From positions 496,001 to 560,000 of the forward strand of contig CAWCSF010000010.1 in the NCBI GenBank assembly GCA_963798195.1: DNA of 64,000 nt. The letters run 5' to 3'. The notes below the pieces were generated by a model. The model was not told where the DNA came from, searched no databases, and saw nothing but the letters and a program-made list of their open reading frames with translations. This DNA is from CAVSRC01 sp963798195. Lineage in GTDB: Bacteria > Pseudomonadota > Alphaproteobacteria > Rhizobiales > Kaistiaceae. Positions 25,536 to 32,463 of the stretch are shown in pieces. Both the position numbers and the translations under genes were made by a program. Within the stretch, counting starts at the first letter, position 1. The number at the start of each line of letters is the position of its first letter.

Positions 25536-26351
25536 GTGTCTAAGAACGAAATGCTGGCTCAAGAACTGCCGAGATTGCGCCGTTACGCGCGGGCTCTCAC
25601 CGGAAGCCAGGCCTCCGGCGACGCCTATGTCGCCTCCGCGCTCGAGGCCCTGATCGAGGATCCAGCCACACTTGACCAATCCAGTTCGGCGAGGATCGCG
25701 CTCTACAAGGCGTTCAGCGTTATCTGGAACTCTCTGGGCGTCAACACGATGCCCGAGAGCATTGATCAGTCTACCGCAGAGCGGCATTTGACCGGCATCA
25801 CGCCGCGCCCGCGGCAGGCCTTTCTTCTGCTCACTCTCGAAGGTTTTTCGGAGGAGGACGCGGCCGAGGTTCTGGACCTCGACGTCGCCGGACTCCGCGC
25901 GTTGGCAGATGAATCGGGGCGCGAAATGGCCGCCGAGATCGCCACCGACGTGCTCATCATCGAGGACGAACCCCTGGTCGCCATGGAACTGGAGACGCTC
26001 GTTGAGGGCCTCGGCCACAACGTTGTCGGAATTGGCCGCACCCACACCGAGTCCGTGGCTCTCGCGAAGGCCCATCGTCCGGGCATGATTCTGGCCGACA
26101 TCCGCCTGGCGGACGACAGTTCGGGCCTCGATGCCGTCAACGAGCTGCTTCAGCTGTTCGAAGTCCCGGTGATCTTCATTACGGCCTATCCGGAACAGTT
26201 CCTGACGGGAAAGAGGCCGGAACCGACTTTCCTGATCCCCAAGCCCTTCCAGCCGGCTACGGTTTCCGCGGTGATCAGCCAAGCACTATTCTTTGAGCAG
26301 AAGGCCCGGAGCAACCCCGAAGCCAAGTCCAGTGGACAGACCGTCGGCTGA
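25536..26351 (+). CDS. phyR: PhyR response regulator, anti-anti-sigma factor
   Basis: 271 aa. The N-terminal ECF-sigma-like domain (about 1-125, ALTGSQASGDAYVASALEALI and RPRQAFLLLTLEGFSEEDAAEVL) mimics EcfG for NepR binding. The C-terminal receiver (about 137-258) has VLIIEDEPLVAMELE, phosphoacceptor Asp188 in ILADIRLAD, Thr in FITAYPE and Lys in LIPKPF. The family start MSKNE uses a GTG at 25536, preceded by GAGGAGA. HWE kinases such as the two encoded within 9 kb are the usual phospho-donors. Divergent from nepR-ecfG. Confidence 0.96.
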   Translation: MSKNEMLAQELPRLRRYARALTGSQASGDAYVASALEALIEDPATLDQSSSARIALYKAFSVIWNSLGVNTMPESIDQSTAERHLTGITPRPRQAFLLLTLEGFSEEDAAEVLDLDVAGLRALADESGREMAAEIATDVLIIEDEPLVAMELETLVEGLGHNVVGIGRTHTESVALAKAHRPGMILADIRLADDSSGLDAVNELLQLFEVPVIFITAYPEQFLTGKRPEPTFLIPKPFQPATVSAVISQALFFEQKARSNPEAKSSGQTVG

Positions 26352-26371
26352 CGTGCAGGCAAAAACAGCAA

Positions 26372-26398
26372 GGACGTGATCCTGAAGGGATCACGTCC
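26372..26398. terminator. perfect inverted repeat between convergent phyR and response-regulator genes
   Basis: Eleven-bp arms GGACGTGATCC / GGATCACGTCC with loop TGAAG. On the minus strand it is followed 6 nt later by TTTTT, so it can terminate the minus gene; the plus side lacks a U-tract. It lies 20 bp after the phyR stop. Confidence 0.6.
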
Positions 26399-26498
26399 AA
26401 GCTGTACCGGCAGCCTGGGGGGCGGGGGACGGGTTAAGGTCGCCGGCTTTTCACAAACGCCGGACGCCGAACCTTGGTTCCCGGCCCAGGCAGATTTT

Positions 26499-26879
26499 TT
26501 ACGTCTTCGGGCACGGAGGCCGGACTTGACGCAAAGCCCGCAAGACATCGGCGTCATGATAGGGTTTCTGGACGACGATAAGTCCGTCCAGGGTTCCTTT
26601 CCGGTCGAAACCGGTCGCCACGACGAAAGGGATTCCCAGTTCCGTCAGCTCCGCCGTCAGGGGCAAGGCATCCTCTTCCCCAAGTTTCAGGTCGAGGATG
26701 CAGATATCGATGCGCGCGGCCGTATGGAGCAGCTCGCGCGCTTTTGCCGTGGAATTGGCCAGGATGACGTGCGCTGCGCCTGCGTCTTCGACAATGCGTT
26801 GCACGTCCACCGCGATCAGGAACTCGTCCTCGACGATGAGGACGGTCTGTCCGGCCAGGGCTTTGATTTCGCTTGGCAT
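26499..26879 (-). CDS. single-domain response regulator (FATGUY type)
   Basis: 126 aa from ATG 26879 (a GTG at 26918 would add 13). Receiver only, no output domain. VLIVEDEFLIAVDVQRIVEDAG holds the acidic pocket, the phosphoacceptor Asp is in CILDLKLG, and Lys in VVQKPYHDAD. In place of the usual T/S-A it has PFVVATGF, a variant of the PFxFATGY motif that defines FATGUY regulators (Sma0114, SdrG). In alphaproteobacteria these take phosphoryl groups from HWE/HisKA2 kinases and tune the general stress pathway. A second such protein is encoded 0.9 kb away. Confidence 0.85.
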   Translation of the reverse strand: MPSEIKALAGQTVLIVEDEFLIAVDVQRIVEDAGAAHVILANSTAKARELLHTAARIDICILDLKLGEEDALPLTAELTELGIPFVVATGFDRKGTLDGLIVVQKPYHDADVLRALRQVRPPCPKT

Positions 26880-27036
26880 TAGCACGATATCCGCAGAGCG
26901 CCCCCGCTCGGGTTCCACGTTATGCCACTGCTGGCGGAACCCGTCTGCATCATAAGATATTGTGCGGAGGAGTTATTGGCGTGCATCATGCAACTTCCGG
27001 AGCGACGGTTCCGGCGCCCGGAGGCTCCAGTCGTTT

Positions 27037-27789
27037 ATGACGTCCTCGCAGCCATCGTCGTGGCGCTATCCTTGCACAAAATGCCCTTTGAGGGCGATCA
27101 AGGCGTTCCGCAAGTTCAATAAGGAAGAACTTGAATTCGTTAGCGGATTCAAGTCGGGCGAGCTGACCGTCGATCCCGGAACCACGATCATTGCAGAAGG
27201 TGCGCGCAGCGCGCACCTCTATACGGTGCTCTCCGGATGGGGCTTCCGGTACAAGTTGCTCGACGATGGCCGCCGCCAGATTCTCAATTTCCTGCTGCCG
27301 GGCGACTTCATCGGCTTGCAGGCCTCGCTGATGCTGGAAATGCAGCACTCGGTCGAGGCGCTGACACCGATGCTGCTCTGCGTTTTCGAGCGCGAGCGGC
27401 TTTGGGAACTATACCAGGAGATGCCCAGCCTCGCCTTCGACACCACATGGCTGGCGGCGCGGGAGGAGCAAATTCTGGATGAGCACCTGTTGAGCATTGG
27501 ACAGCGCAACGGAGAGGAGAGGGCGGCGTACCTGTTGTTGTTCCTCTTTGACCGGGCGGAGGTGCGCGGCTTGACCAAGGGGAACAGCTTCGCTTTCCCG
27601 TTCACCCAGCCGCACATCGCTGACGCGCTTGGCCTGTCGCTGGTACATACCAACCGAGTCCTGAACCGGTTCGCGCGTCGCAAGCTGATCAGTTTCAAGA
27701 AGCGGGCACTGGAACTGCACGATCGCCGGGCGATGGCGGAGATCGCGCGCTGGGAGTCGCGGTCCGACGAACAGCGTCCCTTTATCTGA
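27037..27789 (+). CDS. Crp/Fnr family transcriptional regulator
   Basis: 250 aa. The cyclic-nucleotide-binding-like domain spans about 25-140 (GELTVDPGTTIIAEGARSAHLYTVLSG, read in parts; LPGDFIGLQASL). A long dimer helix follows, then a winged HTH at about 190-225 (FTQPHIADALGLSLVHTNRVL). Two Cys at the N terminus (CTKCPL) resemble the non-FNR variant of this family and do not form a full FNR 4Fe-4S set. ATG 27037 is preferred over 26962, since typical sequence begins just after it and GGAGG precedes it. Its 3' end overlaps the convergent response-regulator gene by 8 bp. Confidence 0.88.
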   Translation: MTSSQPSSWRYPCTKCPLRAIKAFRKFNKEELEFVSGFKSGELTVDPGTTIIAEGARSAHLYTVLSGWGFRYKLLDDGRRQILNFLLPGDFIGLQASLMLEMQHSVEALTPMLLCVFERERLWELYQEMPSLAFDTTWLAAREEQILDEHLLSIGQRNGEERAAYLLLFLFDRAEVRGLTKGNSFAFPFTQPHIADALGLSLVHTNRVLNRFARRKLISFKKRALELHDRRAMAEIARWESRSDEQRPFI

Positions 27790-28168
27790 GGTCCGTCTTC
27801 TCGCGCCCGAGGGAGGCAACGGTCCGCACGAGGGCAGCGGGATCGATGGGCTTCTGGAGCGTGACCACGTCGCCGAATTGAGCCTTGAGGTCCGCAATTC
27901 GGTAGCCCGTGCACACGCAGAACGGCACGTTGAGGTCGCGCATCCTTTCGGCGATCGGCGCGCTCGTCTCGCCCCTCAGATTGGCATCGATCACCGCCAC
28001 ATCGAGCGCTGGAGAGTCGGCCAGCAAGGTCTGGGCGGCAGCCACCGAACTCGCAGGACCGATGACTTCGTGCCCGGCCTCTTCCAGCATCGCGACCATT
28101 TCGGCGGCGATCAGGAATTCGTCCTCCACGACGAGCACGCGCAATGGCCGCTGCGAACCTTCGCTCAT
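27782..28168 (-). CDS. single-domain response regulator (FATGUY type)
   Basis: 128 aa receiver-only protein. VLVVEDEFLIAAEMVAMLEEAG, phosphoacceptor Asp in VAVIDANLRG, PFCVCTGYRIAD as the FATGUY-like switch segment, and Lys in TLQKPIDP. ATG 28168 is preceded by GAGGAAA; a GTG one codon earlier is possible. It lies 9 nt downstream of the CHASE-HWE kinase gene, in one operon, so that kinase is its likely phospho-donor. Probable role: modulating phosphate flow to PhyR. Confidence 0.88.
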   Translation of the reverse strand: MSEGSQRPLRVLVVEDEFLIAAEMVAMLEEAGHEVIGPASSVAAAQTLLADSPALDVAVIDANLRGETSAPIAERMRDLNVPFCVCTGYRIADLKAQFGDVVTLQKPIDPAALVRTVASLGREKTDLR

Positions 28169-28177
28169 CACATTTCC

Positions 28178-30100
28178 TCAAATCGTGCGTTCGGCCACGA
28201 ACGGCCTCAGCATCCTCAACGGTATGGATATGACGCAGATAAGCCCATCCCGCCGGTAGTCGATGGTAGCCTCACCTTCGAGTTCATAGGCGATGCTCCG
28301 CTCGATCAGCATCGAGCCGAAGCCTTTGTTCTCGGGCTCGGTTACCTCGGGACCGCCGGACTCTTCCCATCGCAGTGTCACGGCGGCTTCGCCGCCGGTT
28401 CGGTCGATGGACCAGGTCATGGATATCTTTCCCTCTGGCACGGAGAGGGCGCCGTATTTCGCGGCGTTGGTACCGAGTTCATGGATGGCAAGCGCCACCG
28501 AGAGCGCGGCCCGCGGATTAAGACGCATGCTGGGACCGCTGGTGCGGATCGCGCCCCCTGTCTCGAAGGTCCCGATCTCCTGATTGACGATCGTGCCGAT
28601 GTCGGCACCGAGCCAGCGTTCCTGCGCGAGCAGATCGTGCGCGCGCGACATGGCGCCGACGCGTCCCAGAAGCGAACGTTCGAACGTTGCAACCGATCCC
28701 TGAGCGCGCGCGGTCCGGCGTATGACGGCCTGAATCACCTGTAGCGTGTTCTTCATGCGATGGTCGAGTTCGCGCATGAGCAACCGCTGGGTCTGCTCGC
28801 CCTCGTGGCGATCCGTGATGTCCACCGCCGAGGCCACAAGATTGGATGGCGGGCCGTCGCCATGGGGCAGGGACCGTATCCAAAGATCGTAGACTCGTTC
28901 TTCGTCCTCGCCATCCGCGAGCGTCAGGTCGAAACGGATGTCCTCGCCGCCTGCGGCTCGTCTGATGGCAGCGCGGAGCTTGTCCGCAGCTGCCGCACGA
29001 TCGCCTGGCAGCGGCAGGTCCCAGAACGGGTGGCCGACGAGATCCTGCCCCGGCCGGCCCAGCAGTTCGCTGGCCGTGCGATTGGCGTGGATGACCTGGC
29101 CATCGGGCCTGAGCAGCCACGCGAGAGGGCCAAGGCCGTCGAGCATGCCACTAAGCTGGCTTCGGGCCTCGGCGACTTCTGCGGTCTTCGTCAGCCCGAC
29201 AAGATAGGCAGCGACCGCCGCGGTCGTCGCGACGCCGGCGCCGACAACAAGAAGGACAAGCCAAAGCGGCCCTCCGGTACTGCTGACCGGCAGGCTCACC
29301 GTCCATGTCCGTCCGCCGAAATTGAAGATGCGTTCGATCGAGGAGGCCTCTGCCTCGCGGGAGAGCGGACTTGCCTGGTTGGGCTTGTCCACGTCAACCT
29401 CGACGCGGACACCGACCGCGCCGCTTGTCAGGACTGCCACCTTGGAAAGTTCGTCGAAAGTCAGCGTGCCCGTTGCGACGCCGACGATCGAACCCGATCG
29501 ATCGAGTGCCGGCACGTAGAAGATGACGCCCCGATCGGCGGATCCCGCGAATTGCAATGGTTGGCTGATGACTAATTCGAACGTCCTGGTTGCCTGTTCG
29601 ATCATCTCCGTGCGCCCAGGCAATGAGGTCACGTCGAGACCGTAGGCCGGGTTCTCACCGCTCAGAAGGTAACCGGACTCCACGACGTAGTAGACGGGCT
29701 GCTCAGGGGCACGAACTGGCTTGCCGGCGTCGTCGTATCGCCAGATGCCGAGCGACTTGCCGGGCTCGGTTGTCATCGCGGCCTCGTATCTGGCGCGCTC
29801 GCTTTCCACCACGCGTCGATAGAACCCGAGCGAGCGAAAGCCCTCCCTTATGGCGAGGGTCCGGGCAAACCGTTGAAACTGGTCCGGTGTGACCCAATCC
29901 GCGGCATACATCGCGCGCACCGCGCGGACGGCCAGCGCGACACGGTCAAGCGCAAGCCTCACTGAAGACGCAGCGTTATCCGTCTTGAGTGAGGCTTGCT
30001 CGATTTCGACATAGCGATAGGCTTGGTAGCTGAACCACCCAGCTACCCCGGTCAGAACGATACCGGCGGCGACCACGGCCGCCGTAACCATTCGCTTCAT
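28178..30100 (-). CDS. membrane HWE-family histidine kinase with CHASE sensor and PAS domain
   Basis: 640 aa from ATG 30100 (GTG at 30106 adds two). TM helix 1 is near residues 5-28. The periplasmic CHASE domain is at about 35-270 (GFRSLGFYRRVVESER, YYVVESGYLLSGENPAYGLDV, read separately). TM helix 2 is at about 280-305 and PAS at about 315-430 (WLLRPDGQVIHANRTASELLG). The HWE kinase core has RELDHRMKNTLQVIQ (phospho-His about 447), IHELGTNAAKYGALS and the WEESGGP of the HWE signature. HWE kinases activate PhyR. It precedes a FATGUY response regulator in the same operon, within the stress island. Confidence 0.92.
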   Translation of the reverse strand: MKRMVTAAVVAAGIVLTGVAGWFSYQAYRYVEIEQASLKTDNAASSVRLALDRVALAVRAVRAMYAADWVTPDQFQRFARTLAIREGFRSLGFYRRVVESERARYEAAMTTEPGKSLGIWRYDDAGKPVRAPEQPVYYVVESGYLLSGENPAYGLDVTSLPGRTEMIEQATRTFELVISQPLQFAGSADRGVIFYVPALDRSGSIVGVATGTLTFDELSKVAVLTSGAVGVRVEVDVDKPNQASPLSREAEASSIERIFNFGGRTWTVSLPVSSTGGPLWLVLLVVGAGVATTAAVAAYLVGLTKTAEVAEARSQLSGMLDGLGPLAWLLRPDGQVIHANRTASELLGRPGQDLVGHPFWDLPLPGDRAAAADKLRAAIRRAAGGEDIRFDLTLADGEDEERVYDLWIRSLPHGDGPPSNLVASAVDITDRHEGEQTQRLLMRELDHRMKNTLQVIQAVIRRTARAQGSVATFERSLLGRVGAMSRAHDLLAQERWLGADIGTIVNQEIGTFETGGAIRTSGPSMRLNPRAALSVALAIHELGTNAAKYGALSVPEGKISMTWSIDRTGGEAAVTLRWEESGGPEVTEPENKGFGSMLIERSIAYELEGEATIDYRRDGLICVISIPLRMLRPFVAERTI

Positions 30101-30179
30101 GCGCACTTGGTCGCCTTACGGCAGCAGCTCCCCCGAAGCAACACCCGTCGGGAGCGCCGGGTCAGTCACCCCGCGCGCT

Positions 30180-30344
30180 TCACGTTCGTCGCATAAAATG
30201 CGCGACCAACGACACGACGAGCAGGACCAGGAAAATAAAGAACAGAATCTGTGCGATGCCGGCGCTCGTACCGGCAATGCCGCCGAAACCAAGAGCGCCA
30301 GCTATCAGGGCGATGACGAGAAAGATGAGGGCCCATTGAAGCAT
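30180..30344 (-). CDS. DUF1328 family small membrane protein
   Basis: 54 aa. Sequence MLQWALIFLVIALIAGALG then GIAGTSAGIAQILFF matches the DUF1328/YtjA pattern of two hydrophobic helices. The ATG follows GGAGGAG. It lies 17 nt after the DUF3309 gene and shares its EcfG promoter. Such proteins are recurrent general-stress genes of unknown function. Confidence 0.9.
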   Translation of the reverse strand: MLQWALIFLVIALIAGALGFGGIAGTSAGIAQILFFIFLVLLVVSLVAHFMRRT

Positions 30345-30361
30345 TGCTTTTCTCCTCCGTC

Positions 30362-30520
30362 CTAGAGCCGGCCAGTGAACAGCATGATGACGACGATGAT
30401 CAGAATGACCCCGACGATACCGGTCGGGCCGTAACCCCAGCCGCGCGAATAGGGCCAACTGGGTACTGCACCGATCAGAAGCAGGATCAGAATGATGAGA
30501 AGGATGGTGCCCAAGGTCAT
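30362..30520 (-). CDS. DUF3309 family small membrane protein
   Basis: 52 aa, read directly from the sequence: MTLGTILLIILILLLIGAVP, WPYSRGWGYGPTGIVG and VILIIVVIMLFTGRL. Two TM helices around a Gly/Tyr-rich turn, typical of DUF3309. GGAGAACGACC precedes the ATG. It is first gene of a two-gene unit with DUF1328, downstream of a perfect EcfG promoter whose -10 is 41 nt from the start codon. Function unknown, but stress induction is strongly implied. Confidence 0.88.
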   Translation of the reverse strand: MTLGTILLIILILLLIGAVPSWPYSRGWGYGPTGIVGVILIIVVIMLFTGRL

Positions 30521-30560
30521 GGTCGTTCTCCGCGGAGCAAGGCTCGTTTGCGGGACCTAA

Positions 30561-30585
30561 ACGCGTGGAACCCACCCGGGTTCCA
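30561..30585 (-). promoter_or_regulatory. EcfG promoter for DUF3309-DUF1328
   Basis: Minus strand: GGAAC (30585-30581), 16-nt spacer, CGTT (30564-30561), a perfect consensus. The -35 lies within the palindrome TGGAACC-N4-GGTTCCA. Confidence 0.72.
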
Positions 30586-30619
30586 TCTTTGGATCAATAT
30601 CGGCGATTTCGAAAATCGG

Positions 30620-30644
30620 GGAACTGCGGGCCGCCATCGGCATT
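30620..30644 (+). promoter_or_regulatory. weak EcfG-like promoter before the large PRC-barrel gene
   Basis: GGAAC (30620-30624), 16-nt spacer, CATT (30641-30644): one mismatch in the -10. It would give a leader of about 90 nt before the start at 30743. Supported mainly by context. Confidence 0.25.
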
Positions 30645-30742
30645 GTTGTGGCAGCGGCCGAGCCATTGCGCGTTGCGAGATGCGCACATCGGCAAGGTCG
30701 CGTCTCACACGCCCCGAAGACGCAAACCCCACGAGGAATACA

Positions 30743-31840
30743 ATGATCAAACATCTCCTGGCGACCACCGCGATCGTCGCGATCGCAACCTCCGGCGCTT
30801 TCGCCGCCGAGGCGGCCAAGCCCGTAGCCAACGACAAGATGGCGGCTGCTCCGCAGACGCAGTTCATGCCTGAGGCGACTCAGGGCGACGTTCTCGCGTC
30901 CGACCTGATCGGCCAGACCGTTTACGCCGCGGCCACGGTTCGCACTGACGCGATGGCGCCCGCCAAGACCGATGCCATGAAGCCGAAGGCAGACGCCACG
31001 ATGGCTGCCAACGACAAGGCGAAGATGGATGCGACGCAGAAGGCTGCCAACGACAAGATGGCAACCGACAAGAACATGCAGGCCAACAACGCTCCGGTGA
31101 ACACCGGCGACATGCAGTCGATCGGCGACATCAACGATCTCGTCGTCGCCGAAGACGGTACCCTCGATGCCGTCGTGATTGGCGTCGGCGGTTTCCTCGG
31201 AATGGGCGAGAAGAACGTCGCCGTTTCGTTCGACCAGCTGGCATGGACCACCGACGCGAACGGTGAGCGCTACGTTACGCTCGCAGCAACCAAGGAGTTG
31301 CTGCAGAACGCTCCCGACTTCGATGTCTCTGTGCTGAAGCCGGATGCGCATCAGAACCAGGCCGCCAACAACGGCAAGCCGGCCGCGCCGGCCAACCAGA
31401 TGGCCGCAACGCCCGCCGACAAGAACCAGCAGATGGCGGCCAATCCGGCCGACACGAAGGCTCCGGCGGCTGGTGCTGCAACCACGGCGAACGACAACGC
31501 CAAGATGGCGACCGTCGACGCCACAAAGATCAGTGCAGACACGCTCATCGGCACTACGGTGTACGACTCCGACAACCAGAACGTCGGCGAAGTCGGCGAC
31601 GTCATCGCCAACAAGGACGGCACGATCGATGCAGTGATCGTCGACGTTGGCGGCTTCCTCGGCATTGGCGAGAAGCCGGTTGCGATCGCCTTTGAGGATC
31701 TCGACATCCGCAAGGACGAGAACAACAACATGAACGTCTACTCGGCGTTCACCAAGGAGCAGCTCGACGGCGCGCCGCAGTACGACAAGGACGCGTATGA
31801 GCAGCAGCGCGATCAGATGCGCCTGCACACCAGCGGCTAA
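30743..31840 (+). CDS. exported protein with two PRC-barrel domains
   Basis: 365 aa. Signal peptide with cleavage around residue 21 (AIATSGAFAAEA). The first PRC-barrel half begins SDLIGQTVY at 53-61 and continues only at SIGDINDLVVAEDG (126-139). The two are separated by a Met/Lys/Ala/Asp-rich low-complexity insert of about 62 residues. The second PRC-barrel, 263-345 (TLIGTTVYDSDNQNVGEVGD), is uninterrupted. Between them is a disordered Ala/Pro/Asn/Gln linker. The repeated core GGFLGxGEKxVA occurs in both. ATG 30743 follows ACGAGGAATACA. A strong terminator follows. Periplasmic stress-related role inferred from the neighbours and from a smaller paralogue at 37.7 kb. Confidence 0.88.
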   Translation: MIKHLLATTAIVAIATSGAFAAEAAKPVANDKMAAAPQTQFMPEATQGDVLASDLIGQTVYAAATVRTDAMAPAKTDAMKPKADATMAANDKAKMDATQKAANDKMATDKNMQANNAPVNTGDMQSIGDINDLVVAEDGTLDAVVIGVGGFLGMGEKNVAVSFDQLAWTTDANGERYVTLAATKELLQNAPDFDVSVLKPDAHQNQAANNGKPAAPANQMAATPADKNQQMAANPADTKAPAAGAATTANDNAKMATVDATKISADTLIGTTVYDSDNQNVGEVGDVIANKDGTIDAVIVDVGGFLGIGEKPVAIAFEDLDIRKDENNNMNVYSAFTKEQLDGAPQYDKDAYEQQRDQMRLHTSG

Positions 31841-31863
31841 CCTGAAGCACTGAAGTTCCGTTT

Positions 31864-31897
31864 GGCGGCGCGCGTTTTTGCGCGCCGCCGTCTTTTT
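31864..31897 (+). terminator. Rho-independent terminator of the PRC-barrel gene
   Basis: Perfect 10-bp stem GGCGGCGCGC / GCGCGCCGCC (31864-31873 with 31880-31889), loop GTTTTT, then GTCTTTTT. Confidence 0.9.
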
Positions 31898-31912
31898 GCC
31901 TCGGCTGGAACC

Positions 31913-31937
31913 GGAACGATGCCATCCGCGGGGCGTT
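31913..31937 (+). promoter_or_regulatory. EcfG promoter for the SH3-domain protein
   Basis: GGAAC (31913-31917), 16-nt spacer, CGTT (31934-31937), a perfect consensus 43 bp before the ATG at 31981 and right after the upstream terminator. Confidence 0.72.
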
Positions 31938-31980
31938 GACAGGGCAGAGGCGGGCTACCGGAATAAATCAGGAGTACAGC

Positions 31981-32409
31981 ATGACTATTCGTACAGGTCT
32001 TATTGCCGGCGCTTTCGCCGCAGCCATGGTCGCCCCCGTAGCGGCGAATGCCGCATCCGGATACGCGACCGGCGACGTCAACATGCGGACTGGCCCCGGC
32101 ACGCAGTATCAGCGCATCACGACGATTCCGCAGGGCGCGCGCGTTGACGTGCGCGGCTGTTCCGGCTGGTGTCGTCTGAGCTATGGCGGCTACACCGGCT
32201 ACGCCTCGGCGAACTACATCGCCTCCGGGTACGCCAATGTTCCGCCGCGTAGCTACAACCGTCCGCCGCCGCCGCGCTTCGGCTATGCGCGTCGTCCCTG
32301 GTGGGACGATCGGCATCACGCCTGGTATGACGGCAACCGCTGGTATGCCAATGGCCGTTGGCACGATCGTCCGAATGGACTGTCGTTTGGCTTCAGCTTC
32401 GGCGGCTAA
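31981..32409 (+). CDS. exported bacterial SH3-domain protein
   Basis: 142 aa. Signal peptide with AxA site near residue 25 (APVAANAAS). The SH3_3-type domain is at about 28-82: VNMRTGPGTQYQRITTIPQG, then CSGWCRLSYGGYTGYASANYI with a Cys pair (59, 63). The tail is rich in Pro, Arg, Trp and Tyr (PPPPRFGYARRPWWDDR), typical of Rhizobiales envelope proteins. ATG 31981 follows CAGGAGTACAGC. A perfect EcfG promoter and its own terminator make it a single stress gene; the SH3 domain suggests peptidoglycan or cell-wall binding. Confidence 0.88.
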   Translation: MTIRTGLIAGAFAAAMVAPVAANAASGYATGDVNMRTGPGTQYQRITTIPQGARVDVRGCSGWCRLSYGGYTGYASANYIASGYANVPPRSYNRPPPPRFGYARRPWWDDRHHAWYDGNRWYANGRWHDRPNGLSFGFSFGG

Positions 32410-32430
32410 ACGCTGACATGAATACAAATG

Positions 32431-32463
32431 CGGGCCCGGCACTGTGCCGGGCCCGTTTCGTTT
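32431..32463. terminator. terminator between the SH3 gene and the convergent HWE kinase gene
   Basis: Eleven-bp perfect stem CGGGCCCGGCA / TGCCGGGCCCG (32431-32441 with 32445-32455), 3-nt loop, followed on plus by TTTCGTTT. The hairpin may serve both strands. Confidence 0.85.

Noticed and set aside
30344..30742. N-terminal extension of the PRC-barrel protein
   Set aside because: A signal peptide and a ribosome site place the start at 30743; the extension covers the DUF3309 gene region antisense.
30557..31828. 423-codon minus-strand ORF
   Set aside because: Mirror of the PRC-barrel gene; Val/Leu/Arg/His-rich composition is typical of antisense reading.
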